This document shows, in pieces, positions 1 to 7,248 of a DNA stretch of 8,167 nt. Position numbers and translations under genes: made by a program. Under the pieces are notes generated by a model, which made no database searches, was not told where the DNA came from, and worked only from the letters and a program-made list of their open reading frames with translations. This DNA is from JAAYFT01 sp036562765 (GTDB lineage: Bacteria; Bacillota; Clostridia; Tissierellales; Tissierellaceae): assembly GCA_036562765.1 (NCBI GenBank), contig DATCJO010000007.1:1-8167 (forward strand), written 5' to 3'. Within the stretch, counting starts at the first letter, position 1. Every line of letters starts with the position of its first letter.

Positions 1-282
1 TATACATCTCATAACAAGTTCAAAGGAATTGCCGTGATCTAAATGCAGTGCTATTGGTATATCATATTTTTCGGAAGCAACTTTTGCCATCGCAGCTATA
101 TAGTCTTCACCTGCATGGTTTATTGTACCTGGTGTGGTTTGCAGGATTAGAGGCGCTCTCATATCATACGCAGCTTTTACAACGGCTTTTAAGGTTTCAA
201 GGTTGTGTATGTTAAAACCTCCAATGGCATATTTATTTTTCCTCGCATCTTCGAGCATTTTCTTTGTATTAACCAATAGCAT
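1..282 (-). CDS. kbaY: Class II ketose-bisphosphate aldolase, KbaY/GatY-like (partial)
   Basis: This is the N-terminal 94 codons of a zinc-dependent class II aldolase; the rest lies beyond the left edge. Enzymes of this subgroup split tagatose-1,6-bisphosphate into glyceraldehyde-3-phosphate and dihydroxyacetone phosphate in the cytosol. Visible family marks are FNIHNLET (residues 23-30), TPGTINHAG (50-58) and HLDHG (80-84). In HLDHG, Asp82 would be the catalytic acid and His83 a zinc ligand; as far as I recall, E. coli GatY has them at the same numbers. The ATG at 282 has AGGTGAG at 292-286, only three bases away, so initiation may be modest. The gene follows the PTS IIA gene after 141 bases that contain a long hairpin. 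A place next to an Aga-type PTS favours tagatose-bisphosphate aldolase, but fructose-bisphosphate aldolase of the same fold cannot be excluded from this fragment. Confidence 0.88.
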   Translation of the reverse strand, partial: MLLVNTKKMLEDARKNKYAIGGFNIHNLETLKAVVKAAYDMRAPLILQTTPGTINHAGEDYIAAMAKVASEKYDIPIALHLDHGNSFELVMRCI

Positions 283-335
283 TCGCTCACCTTCTATCAT
301 CTGAAACTAATTCTTCATCCCAAATATAAAGAGTC

Positions 336-373
336 GCTGTACTCGATTGTTTTCTAAAACAATCGAGTACAGC
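336..373 (-). terminator. Long perfect hairpin between IIA and aldolase genes
   Basis: Positions 336-353 and 356-373 are exact reverse complements: an 18-bp stem around a two-base centre, in practice a loop of about four bases. The flanking bases do not pair. On the minus strand the stem is followed by CTTTATATTT, which is not a clean run of U, so a classical intrinsic terminator is not certain. It could partly terminate PTS transcripts, act as an RNA processing or 3'-end stabilising element, or be a mobile repeat. Its place in the largest gap of the operon suggests that it lowers or separates aldolase expression relative to the PTS genes. The rest of 283-423 shows nothing else I can support. 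Confidence 0.55.
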
Positions 374-423
374 TCGCTTACTATCTTTTTCCCAAAACCT
401 AAAATTTCGTTGCGATTTTGAAT

Positions 424-867
424 TTAAATACCCTCAGTTGTTTTACTCCTTTCGTTACTGCTCTTTTGTACTTTACTTTTCTCAAAATGTAACACAGTAT
501 TTTTAGTAGTTTCAACAGCTAATTCAGCTAACCGGTTAATCGATACATTATCTTTTTGCAAAATTATCTCCAATATGCCACTTAGATTACAGCCACCTAT
601 TAAAACAACATCTTTATCACTATTAATTACAAATTCAGCAGCAACTTTAAAAGGTGTTCCTCCAACGATATCACAGACAATTAAAATTGATGATTTAGGA
701 TGTTTATCAAATATTTCTTTAATTTTATGTTTTAGGGTTATATCCGAATCATTTTCTACAAAATCTATTGCATACACATTATCAACAATCCCAGTTATAA
801 GCTCAATTGAACTTTTCAGCCCAGTTGCATAATTTCCATGTCCCATAATAATTATTACATTATGCAT
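424..867 (-). CDS. agaF: PTS mannose-family EIIA component, AgaF-like
   Basis: Cytosolic phosphocarrier of 147 residues, usual for a single-domain IIA-Man protein. It takes phosphate from HPr and passes it to IIB. His10 in the N-terminal MGHGNYATG motif is the expected phosphorylation site. CDIVGGTPF (65-73) and GGCNLSG (91-97) are the other family signatures around the active site. The C-terminus ends in EGI, as I recall for E. coli AgaF. The ATG lies one base after the stop of the IID gene (TGATATG), so translation is probably coupled; a GGGG stretch lies about a dozen bases upstream. IIA is the last of the four PTS genes, before the hairpin and the aldolase. The family assignment is secure. 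The amino-sugar specificity is inferred from the neighbours. Confidence 0.9.
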   Translation of the reverse strand: MHNVIIIMGHGNYATGLKSSIELITGIVDNVYAIDFVENDSDITLKHKIKEIFDKHPKSSILIVCDIVGGTPFKVAAEFVINSDKDVVLIGGCNLSGILEIILQKDNVSINRLAELAVETTKNTVLHFEKSKVQKSSNERSKTTEGI

Positions 868-868
868 A

Positions 869-1669
869 TCACAAAACCCCTAAGTAGGAGAAGAATATCG
901 CCATAATAAACGTTATCAATATCAATATGACAGGGCTTACTCTCTTCTCTTTCAGGAGATAAAACATCAACAACGTATATCCTAACGGTAAAATATTAGG
1001 AAAAATTTTATCAAAGAAATCTGTTTGCAATGAGATAACATGTCCTTCACTTACTGGAATCTTAGTTAACACTTCAATATGGACATACTTGGCTATTAAC
1101 CCCCCAATTACAGTAACACCAAGTATAGAAGCCGCTTTAGAAAATACTTTTGATTGTTCTTTAATAAAGTCTATGGCACTTACCCCTAAAGTATAGCCAA
1201 GATGAGTTAAAGGAATGCGTAATAACCAGATACCTAGATATACTGCGAAAAATAAAATCGGTCCAATTAAGCTTCCTTGCATAGCAAAAGAAGCACTAAT
1301 ACCAACCATAATCGGAAGCAAAGTAAACCAAAATATCGCATCACCAATACCTGCTAAAGGCCCAAATAAAGCTATCTTTAAACCTCTTATTACTTCCCTA
1401 CTTTCGCGATTTTCTTCCAAAGAAAGCAACAATCCCATTAAGAACCCTACTAAATTTGGATGGGTGTTTATAAATTCCAGGTTGTCTTTCATAGCTTCTG
1501 AAAGGCCTTTTTTATCATCTTTATATATCTTTTTCAAAAACGGTAATTGCGCTAACGTGAATCCTCCTGCCTGCATTCTTTCATAGTTGAAACTAGCTTG
1601 TAATAGGGAGGAATAAATCGCTAGTTTAGTTATATCCTTCTTTGTCAACACCTTATTAGATTCCGTCAT
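869..1669 (-). CDS. agaE: PTS mannose-family EIID component, AgaE-like
   Basis: Membrane subunit that forms the sugar channel together with IIC. It has about 266 residues from the start chosen here. KKDITKLA near the N-terminus, the QASFNYERMQAGGF stretch (24-37), INTHPNLVGFLMG (67-79) and ALFGPLAGIGDAIFW (100-114) are the conserved blocks of the IID family. Hydrophobic segments follow, ending in a C-terminal membrane helix. Three in-frame ATGs lie at 1678, 1672 and 1669. The ribosome site GAAGGGAG (1686-1679) touches the first, so 1672 or 1669 is used; 1669 gives MTESNK and the expected family start. The gene overlaps the 3' end of the IIC gene by 14 bases and nearly touches IIA. The sequence resembles AgaE of the N-acetylgalactosamine PTS more than mannose IID, judged from memory. 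Confidence 0.9.
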   Translation of the reverse strand: MTESNKVLTKKDITKLAIYSSLLQASFNYERMQAGGFTLAQLPFLKKIYKDDKKGLSEAMKDNLEFINTHPNLVGFLMGLLLSLEENRESREVIRGLKIALFGPLAGIGDAIFWFTLLPIMVGISASFAMQGSLIGPILFFAVYLGIWLLRIPLTHLGYTLGVSAIDFIKEQSKVFSKAASILGVTVIGGLIAKYVHIEVLTKIPVSEGHVISLQTDFFDKIFPNILPLGYTLLMFYLLKEKRVSPVILILITFIMAIFFSYLGVL

Positions 1670-2453
1670 CATAACCATCTCCCTTCGACGCTATTACATT
1701 ATTATACAATGCGGGGTGTTCTTTACTACGAAAATACTCATAAAGTGCTAAAGCGACACCTATTACTGCAACAGGTAATAAATTTGAAAATGGCAGGAAA
1801 GTAGCTATAAAGAACCCTATTATAAAATATGGGATGTATTCTGCTTTCATCATAACTCTAAGTAACATACCAAATCCTACTGCTGGCAATATTCCACCGG
1901 CTACTTCAAAGCCATGAGCTAACCAAGCAGGCATTGATTGCACAATAGTTTTCATTAAATCCTGTGCAACATATACGCTCAAAAAAACAACTATTCCATA
2001 GCTTATAGCCACAATTAAGGTAGTTATAACATTTATTTTAACAAGCCCCTTTACGTTAGCTTCTTCTGCATACTTATCCGCCCTTGCCATGAAAAGCGAA
2101 AAGCTAGAGTAATAGAAGAGAAGTATATACTGCATTAAAAAACTAAATGGCAATGCTAACCCTATAGCCGTCTTAGGATCTGTCCCAGTTGTAAATGCAA
2201 TAACTGTCGTCATCAATCCTGCTAAAACTGGATTAGGCGGTTGTGTTCCTCCTGCAGGCGTTAACCCTGCAAAGGCTAATTCAGTTAAACCACCAGCAAT
2301 TAAGCCCGTGTGTACATCGCCAAGTATTAGTCCCGTTAAAGTCCCTACAATTATTGGCCTAAAAAGGAAGAAGGCTTCAAGCCAAAAATCTATACCTACT
2401 ATGATCGCCATTAAAGTCAACAGCAGCGCTTGTGTTAACGTAATACTCTCCAT
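1656..2453 (-). CDS. agaW: PTS mannose-family EIIC component, AgaW-like
   Basis: Polytopic membrane permease subunit of about 265 residues that carries the sugar path with IID. The signatures GIDFWLEAFFLFRP (20-33), GLTELAFAGLTPAGG (55-69) and PPNPVLAGLMTT (72-83) match the IIC family, and the long hydrophobic helices are evident throughout. The chosen ATG at 2453 stands ten bases after AAGGAGG. A TTG at 2462 in the same frame is only one base from that site and is unlikely to be used. The ribosome site itself overlaps the stop of the IIB gene, so the two are translated together. The C-terminus ends YDDGI, similar to the ending I recall for E. coli AgaW. Family certain; substrate (N-acetylgalactosamine or galactosamine, possibly an unsaturated glycosaminoglycan disaccharide) inferred. 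Confidence 0.92.
   Translation of the reverse strand: MESITLTQALLLTLMAIIVGIDFWLEAFFLFRPIIVGTLTGLILGDVHTGLIAGGLTELAFAGLTPAGGTQPPNPVLAGLMTTVIAFTTGTDPKTAIGLALPFSFLMQYILLFYYSSFSLFMARADKYAEEANVKGLVKINVITTLIVAISYGIVVFLSVYVAQDLMKTIVQSMPAWLAHGFEVAGGILPAVGFGMLLRVMMKAEYIPYFIIGFFIATFLPFSNLLPVAVIGVALALYEYFRSKEHPALYNNVIASKGDGYDDGI
1679..1686 (-). promoter_or_regulatory. Ribosome binding site deciding the IID start
   Basis: GAAGGGAG on the minus strand directly touches the ATG at 1678. It leaves 6 and 9 bases to the ATGs at 1672 and 1669, so one of those two is the real start. Confidence 0.7.
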
Positions 2454-2463
2454 TCTAACCAAA

Positions 2464-2470
2464 CCTCCTT
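2464..2470 (-). promoter_or_regulatory. Strong ribosome binding site overlapping the IIB stop codon
   Basis: AAGGAGG on the minus strand includes two bases of the TAA that ends the IIB gene and sits ten bases before ATG 2453. It rules out the TTG at 2462 as start of IIC and couples IIC translation to IIB. Confidence 0.8.
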
Positions 2471-2942
2471 AATGTAAATACTCTTTTTTATCATCAGGAA
2501 CGTCTTGTATAAACACTTCCACCCCCTTCGAGCTAATATAGTGTAAATCTTCTAAATCTTTTTCATCTACATATACCTTTTTACTGAGCTGTTTTTTACC
2601 TGGTGAAAAATGCATGTTACCAACATTAACTTCTTTTATAGGTACCCCTCCATCTATTAGCTTTCTAACAACTTGCGGAGTTTTGCATACTATAAAAATT
2701 TTTTGAGTAGGAGAAGCTTTATGGATTATTTCTATAGTGTGCTGTATAGTAAAAAACCGAATCCCTACACCTGCCATTTCTGCTACCATTTTCATTAACT
2801 GTTGCTGTAAAGGATCATTAGCCACTTCATCGTCGACAACAACAATCAAATTTGCTCCTAAAGATTTTACCCATGTGACCCCTACTTGACCATGAACTAA
2901 ACGATTATCTATACGTGTAAGTAGAATATTAGGAATTGCCAA
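2469..2942 (-). CDS. agaV: PTS mannose-family EIIB component, AgaV-like
   Basis: Cytosolic phosphotransferase subunit of 157 residues that receives phosphate from IIA and gives it to the sugar bound by IIC/IID. His17 in RIDNRLVHGQVG (10-21) is the expected phosphorylated residue. VNVGNMHFSPGKKQ in the second half is typical of the Aga-type IIB branch and, as I recall, is shared closely with E. coli AgaV. The start is TTG, supported by AAAGGGGAG a few bases upstream; no ATG near the N-terminus fits. It is the first gene of the PTS operon, about 80 bases after the predicted start of a sigma-54 transcript. Hyaluronate/chondroitin disaccharide IIB proteins belong to the same branch, so the exact sugar stays open. 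Confidence 0.92.
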   Translation of the reverse strand: MAIPNILLTRIDNRLVHGQVGVTWVKSLGANLIVVVDDEVANDPLQQQLMKMVAEMAGVGIRFFTIQHTIEIIHKASPTQKIFIVCKTPQVVRKLIDGGVPIKEVNVGNMHFSPGKKQLSKKVYVDEKDLEDLHYISSKGVEVFIQDVPDDKKEYLH

Positions 2943-3030
2943 GGCTACTCCCCTTTCCTCTGCTATTTTTTATAATGTGTTTTTTGTAATGAATTTAGTA
3001 ACGAAAAATATATTTTCAACAACAATACAT

Positions 3031-3048
3031 TAGCAAAAAGAATGCCAA
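3031..3048 (-). promoter_or_regulatory. Sigma-54 (-24/-12) promoter of the PTS operon
   Basis: The minus strand reads TTGGCATTCTTTTTGCTA. GG (3046-3045) and GC (3034-3033) are separated by exactly ten bases, and TTGGCA and TTGC match the known -24 and -12 elements. Transcription should begin near 3021, giving a leader of about 80 bases before IIB. It lies in the 126-base gap between the activator gene and the PTS genes. The activator has an intact GAFTGA loop for sigma-54, which supports the call. Confidence 0.85.
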
Positions 3049-3068
3049 TGAGTGTAATTATTAGATTT

Positions 3069-5819
3069 TCATATAGCTAAGTCTTTTATTTTAGTAGTGA
3101 TAAGATCATACATAAAGGCTATTTCAGATGTCGGTATGGTTACTTTATAAGTTTCCTCTATGACACTAAACGAAGCTTTGACGAAATCTATAAACTGTCT
3201 ATGACACTGCTCGAATTCTTTTAGATTACTGTAAGACATTATAGGTTCCTTCATCACTAATCTTTCAATCATTACACTAATGTGTATATATAAACTTATT
3301 TTTAAATCATTTGAAAATCTAACGCCCATGAATCTTTCTAAATCCGAGATAGCTCTTTCAACTTGGACAATTATTTTATCGGGATTTAATATGGTCAAAT
3401 GATGTAATACATTTTGCAACGAGAAAAGTCTAACTATTGTTTGATTAATCTGGTGTATAGTTTCATCATCAACAATACCTATTAATACCTTCCTTAATAA
3501 GGCATCTCCTTTGCCAGCTATTAAGTCTTCCAAAGATAAGTACGGTATTTCTTTTATTCCAGGATCTGCGGTACCTATGATCAACTTAACATTAAAATTT
3601 TTAAAAATTGCGTCCTTTATACCATTACCTTTTAACCGAGTATAATCATATGGAATAATTTCAATATCTTCATTTGTAAAACACTCATTCAAAAGATCTT
3701 TTATTTTTATAGCGGTACCAATTCCCGTTATACATGTTGTAAGAATAGCACTCTTTTTATTTTGCTGGGGCTTGATAAATTTATAACTAATACTGTTTTT
3801 CTGGATTGCTTCTGTTACAATCTGCTCTAGTGGCTGATTTTGTAATATTCTATTACCGACATCCAAAGCTAACTGGGTAGTAATATTATTAATAATTGCT
3901 ATTTCCCCATCCACAATGTCAGTTAAAGACTTGTATATCTCCTCAAGAGAACCCATATCAACCAATATTATAATTCCTTTAGAGGTATCTATATTTTTTA
4001 AATAGTCCCGAACTTTTATCATAATTTCTTGTGTTGACATTTCAATAGGCATATCAAAAGCTTCAAAGACAAACTGTCCCAAAAGCCTATTTGCAACGCT
4101 TGCTATGCTGCTTGCAGTTGAATAGCCATGCGCTATTATTATGGAATTTATAAAATTTGCATTATCACTTTTATTTAGGCTTTTAATATAAAGCGTAAAA
4201 TAAATCACAGCAGCTTGGTTAAGTTTGATGTCGAGATTAACTTCAATCAATTCAACCATTTTTTTAGCTATTATAAATTCTTTAGGAAAAACTTTTTTTA
4301 GAACCTTCAATGCCATCGATATACTCTTGGAATATTTTTCGTAAGCTACATCGCTTAATAAATGATTAACAAAATGAGTTAACACCAAAGCTGAATTGCC
4401 ATAATACTTAACTCCGTACATATTTTGTATCACATTTAAAACATTTTCTACTATACTCTTGATGACATTGAAAACTACGGAATCAATATAGGTATTGTCA
4501 TTTTTGAAGATTATCTTATCTGCAAATTCATTCAAGTAAATTAAAGCATCTTTTTTAAAGGTATCTGCACTTATTTCCCTGCTGTTATATTTTTCGAATA
4601 ATTCGAATATTTTGCTTACTGTATTATAAACTTCTTTATTGTCTTCTTCTCCATCCCATATTAAACCCTCGTCTTTTTTGTTGTGGGAAATTAACATTGC
4701 GCTAAAATGAAAATTACTTTTTATTATATCCAATTCAGTCTGCATTTTCTTTGGTAAGTCATACAAGTGAATTCTCAATACATTTGTTTTATCTACCATA
4801 ACAGAGTTGTAAGCTTGAGCGCAACTGTATTTTATTACATTTATAAGTTCGCCAATGTTGCCTGATATTTTGCTCTTAAGAAGCACATTTAATACTTGTT
4901 TGCTTATTAAAATATCCATTCCCAGATTTTTGGCTTCCTTTTTATAAAAATTGTATATTAGTTGTAGCCTCTCATGCAAAGGCCTATCGTGAAGAGAGGG
5001 AATGTTTACAATTAGCGGTATTCTCCTTAAAAAAGTTTTTATAAGGCTTTGCTCAGGGTCTTCTGTTGTGGCAAAAATAAACCTTACTTTTGCTGTACGC
5101 CAGTTGCCAGTCTCCCCCAACCTTCTAAATATTCCCTTGTCCATAAATAGGAAGAGTTTCTCCTGTCCTTCCGGAGGGAGTCTATGAACCTCATCTAAAA
5201 ACAAATACCCTCCGTCGGCCTCCTCTAAAAGGCCGGGCTTGTCCTTGTCTGCACCGGTAAATGCTCCTTTTACATACCCAAAAAGATTAGCCGACAATAA
5301 TTCGGGATTGTTGGCATATTCAGCACAATTAAATATTACATATGGAGCATTCTCATCTATAGCATTAATTGTTTTCGCATATTCATAGATTAGCTGTGCA
5401 ATATAGCTTTTCCCCACGCCTGTATTCCCAACAAGCAAAATAGGTAGTCCATTTGGGGGATAAGAAGCCGCAGATTTGCATAACTTTACCTGTGTTTTAA
5501 GGCTGCCATTATACCCTATTAGCTTTGTAAAAGGGTCATCACCTGAAACTTTCATAGTTGAATCTGAACTCTTGAACACTTCTCTGAATTCTTTGCACTT
5601 CTTTTCATAAACTTCTTTGTCTAAAAAATAGACAGGTCTTGTATTTATCTTTATTATTTTACCTTCTTTATGAAGCTCATTTAGTAAATGACTGGCAACG
5701 TTTCTTTTTATATTTAATTTTTCAGCAATTTCCTGAGCAGTCAATCCTTTTTTCTCTTTAATGTTTATCTCCCTTGACAAATCCCTCAATAAATTAAATA
5801 CCCTCTCTTTGTTTTTCAA
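3069..5819 (-). CDS. levR: LevR-type sigma-54 dependent PTS operon activator
   Basis: Transcriptional activator of 916 residues, the usual size for LevR/ManR. Order of domains: N-terminal winged HTH (about 1-65); AAA+ sigma-54 domain with Walker A GNTGVGKS (131-138), GAFTGA (185-190) and Walker B YLFLDE (205-210); first PRD (about 395-545) with candidate histidines 482/486; IIA-Man-like domain with His564 in IIAHGYSTAS; GatB-like IIB domain with Cys696 in TTCITGIGTA; second PRD (about 785-915) with His846 in YIHISVMIERL. By family knowledge, phosphorylation by HPr and by the cognate PTS sets its activity; no key residue appears lost. TTG start with AAAGGGGG upstream. It ends 21 bases before the sigma-54 promoter it presumably controls. 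Two 18-bp repeats near its 3' end may be its binding sites. I saw no clear promoter for the gene itself. Confidence 0.93.
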   Translation of the reverse strand: MKNKERVFNLLRDLSREINIKEKKGLTAQEIAEKLNIKRNVASHLLNELHKEGKIIKINTRPVYFLDKEVYEKKCKEFREVFKSSDSTMKVSGDDPFTKLIGYNGSLKTQVKLCKSAASYPPNGLPILLVGNTGVGKSYIAQLIYEYAKTINAIDENAPYVIFNCAEYANNPELLSANLFGYVKGAFTGADKDKPGLLEEADGGYLFLDEVHRLPPEGQEKLFLFMDKGIFRRLGETGNWRTAKVRFIFATTEDPEQSLIKTFLRRIPLIVNIPSLHDRPLHERLQLIYNFYKKEAKNLGMDILISKQVLNVLLKSKISGNIGELINVIKYSCAQAYNSVMVDKTNVLRIHLYDLPKKMQTELDIIKSNFHFSAMLISHNKKDEGLIWDGEEDNKEVYNTVSKIFELFEKYNSREISADTFKKDALIYLNEFADKIIFKNDNTYIDSVVFNVIKSIVENVLNVIQNMYGVKYYGNSALVLTHFVNHLLSDVAYEKYSKSISMALKVLKKVFPKEFIIAKKMVELIEVNLDIKLNQAAVIYFTLYIKSLNKSDNANFINSIIIAHGYSTASSIASVANRLLGQFVFEAFDMPIEMSTQEIMIKVRDYLKNIDTSKGIIILVDMGSLEEIYKSLTDIVDGEIAIINNITTQLALDVGNRILQNQPLEQIVTEAIQKNSISYKFIKPQQNKKSAILTTCITGIGTAIKIKDLLNECFTNEDIEIIPYDYTRLKGNGIKDAIFKNFNVKLIIGTADPGIKEIPYLSLEDLIAGKGDALLRKVLIGIVDDETIHQINQTIVRLFSLQNVLHHLTILNPDKIIVQVERAISDLERFMGVRFSNDLKISLYIHISVMIERLVMKEPIMSYSNLKEFEQCHRQFIDFVKASFSVIEETYKVTIPTSEIAFMYDLITTKIKDLAI
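3157..3215 (-). promoter_or_regulatory. Two direct repeats, presumed activator upstream sites
   Basis: On the minus strand TTCGnnnAGTGTCATAGA occurs at 3174-3157 and again at 3215-3198. The 11-base core is identical and TTCG is shared at the same distance. The copies are 41 bases apart, close to four helical turns, so they face the same side of the DNA. They are read in different codon phases inside the activator gene, so the similarity is not at protein level. They lie about 110-165 bases upstream of the -24 element, where LevR/NtrC-type enhancers are normally found. The second copy also contains the dyad TGTC-TAT-GACA. Binding by the activator is inferred. Confidence 0.6.
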
Positions 5820-5852
5820 GGATTATCCCCCTTTAAAACGATTTTTATTTAG

Positions 5853-6458
5853 TCACATAACACCTACCACTATATTTGTTCCGATTCTGTTAATGCTCAC
5901 CATTTTTGAGGATATGATTTCGTTCAAATTCAAATCAAATTCAAAGGGAAAAAGCGAATAAAGTTTATCTATTTCGGTAAAATCCAGGTAACTTCTATTC
6001 GATGCCTTTAAATAGCATAAAATCAAAAAGTTAATCGAATACAAAATTGTTTGCCTTTCTCCCCACTTCTCGAAAATTTTTCTCCTTATGTTCTCCAGCT
6101 TGAATTTTTCATCCAAATACAGGCTTTTGCCGATTAGATAGATGATTCGTTAAAAATAGGAAAGCTTAGCATCATCAAACCATAGTACAATGCTACTTTT
6201 TCTTCGGCATTTGCTCTTTCATATAAATCAAGGGCAAAATCCCTTACAAATTTTGTCCTCTCATCTACATCTACCCACGTTTTTAAAAGAACGGAAACGG
6301 ATTTTCTTATAGTGACCGTGCTTTTGTAAAAATTAGAAACATACTCTTTCAATATTTTTTTTGATTTCTTTAGAACTTAAATTGCCATTCTTTAATTCAT
6401 CTGCCGTTATATTCAGCCATTCTAGTTTGACAGGTTTCAAAAAGCCTACAAATTTCAT
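5853..6458 (-). pseudogene. Frameshifted ~200-residue helical protein, BrxA-like position
   Basis: Reading across two frame breaks gives one protein of about 200 residues. ATG 6458 opens MKFVGFLKPVKLEWLN, with GGGGAAGGAA upstream (6475-6466). The first break is at a run of eight A (6362-6355). The second frame then carries KEYVSNFYKS and EEKVALYYGLMMLSFPIFNE to a stop at 6134. After the second break (about 6140) come LIGKSLYLDEKFKLE and IRRKIFEKWGERQ and on to a TGA at 5853. No catalytic motif is visible; it looks soluble and helical. Its size and its place after a PglZ-like gene recall BrxA (DUF1819) and similar small BREX-cluster proteins, but I cannot confirm the family. It ends 33 bases before the activator gene. 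As sequenced it cannot give the full protein. Confidence 0.5.
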
Positions 6459-6462
6459 AGCT

Positions 6463-7244
6463 TCATTCCTTCCCCAATTTATTATTCTGGCAAAAGGAAC
6501 TACTACTTCTTCCAGAGCAATTCCTCCGTGGCTTATGGCACTTTCGCCTTCTTTTATAAAAGAGTAGTTTCCGTCACATATCAGATACTTAAACTCCACA
6601 GGCAGTCCGTCTCCCTTCCATTCTATAACCTTTTTTTCCCTCAACAAATCACCAAAATCACCGTATTTAGTTTGATAAACCGCAATCCTATTCGATAATG
6701 CTTCTTACACTTTCCAGCAATGCCCCTTCCTTAAATGTCTTTACACCCCTTAAATAAGCGATTTCACTTTCTTTATATCCATGCTCGACGTAAAATTTCT
6801 TAAACCGCTTTTCATCGTGATCGGTCGAAAACAGCGTATCTTTATTTAAAGTTGACCGGTATCTCTCCCGAAAAAAGAACCTGCCTCAAAATTTAAACTC
6901 TTTTTAATATAGAGCCGCAATACATTTGGAAGCTCGATTCCTCTGTAATAAAGCTTCAACAGATTTTTTATCAAATCTTTAAGCGAATTTATTAAAGTTA
7001 CATCAACTTGAAAAACGATAAAGTAATCCTGTTTTATATCCCAGGGAATGTAACATTCTTCATTAGCAAGCAAAAAAAGCTTTTCCGTTTTTCCCCTGAA
7101 ACTAGTCTCATATTGATAGCGGTAAGTAGGCACCGACGAAGACAGAGCCTTTCCCAACCTGTACCGTGCTACATCGGTGATGCATTCAAAACGTATTTAA
7201 ATTCATATTCATAATGCGGCGCCTTTCATCTACATCGGGGTCAC
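6463..7244 (-). pseudogene. PglZ-motif protein of a BREX/Pgl-like cluster, decayed
   Basis: A gene of about 260 codons broken in at least five or six places. GTG 7244 is preceded nine bases upstream by GGGAG and begins only four bases after the methyltransferase stop. In pieces it reads VTP, DVDERR, PHYEYEFKYVLNASP, DVARYRLGKALSSS, then a long intact piece (7157-6846) with EECYIPWDIKQDYFIVFQVD and GIELPNVLRLYI, then DTLFSTDHDEKRFKKFYVEH (to 6688), then RIAVYQTKYGDF and SHGGIALEEVVVPFARI. The last is the HGG..LEE..VPF signature at the end of PglZ domains (alkaline-phosphatase superfamily, required in BREX). Restoring one G in the G4 run at 6475-6472 yields a stop at 6463. The usual metal-binding N-terminal part of PglZ is not evident, so the original may have been a short or divergent relative. 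Confidence 0.6.
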
Positions 7245-7248
7245 TACA

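Noticed and set aside
575..832. Plus-strand open frame opposite the IIA gene
   Set aside because: It is the antisense of a gene with clear family motifs, and shows no recognisable motif or ribosome site of its own. Similar plus-strand frames at 1215-1586, 5002-5187, 5761-5961, 6361-6567, 7008-7214 and 7366-7584 were dropped for the same reason.
3003..3018. AT-only palindrome AAAATATATTTT close to the predicted transcript start
   Set aside because: In AT-rich intergenic DNA such a palindrome is expected by chance. It lacks the central CG of a catabolite-response element and has no second copy that I could see.
3268..3278. ATCATTACACT as a third copy of the activator-site repeat
   Set aside because: Only the ATnACACTAA core resembles the other two. 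It lacks the CGAA part, and its distance of 70 bases does not keep the helical phase well.
5868..5878. TATAGT as a possible -10 box for the activator gene
   Set aside because: No acceptable -35 element lies about 17 bases upstream, so it is too weak to list as a promoter.
5931..5946. Short repeated TTCAAA units
   Set aside because: They encode the FEFDLNLN stretch of the third pseudogene and reflect AT-rich codon use; no regular array is present.
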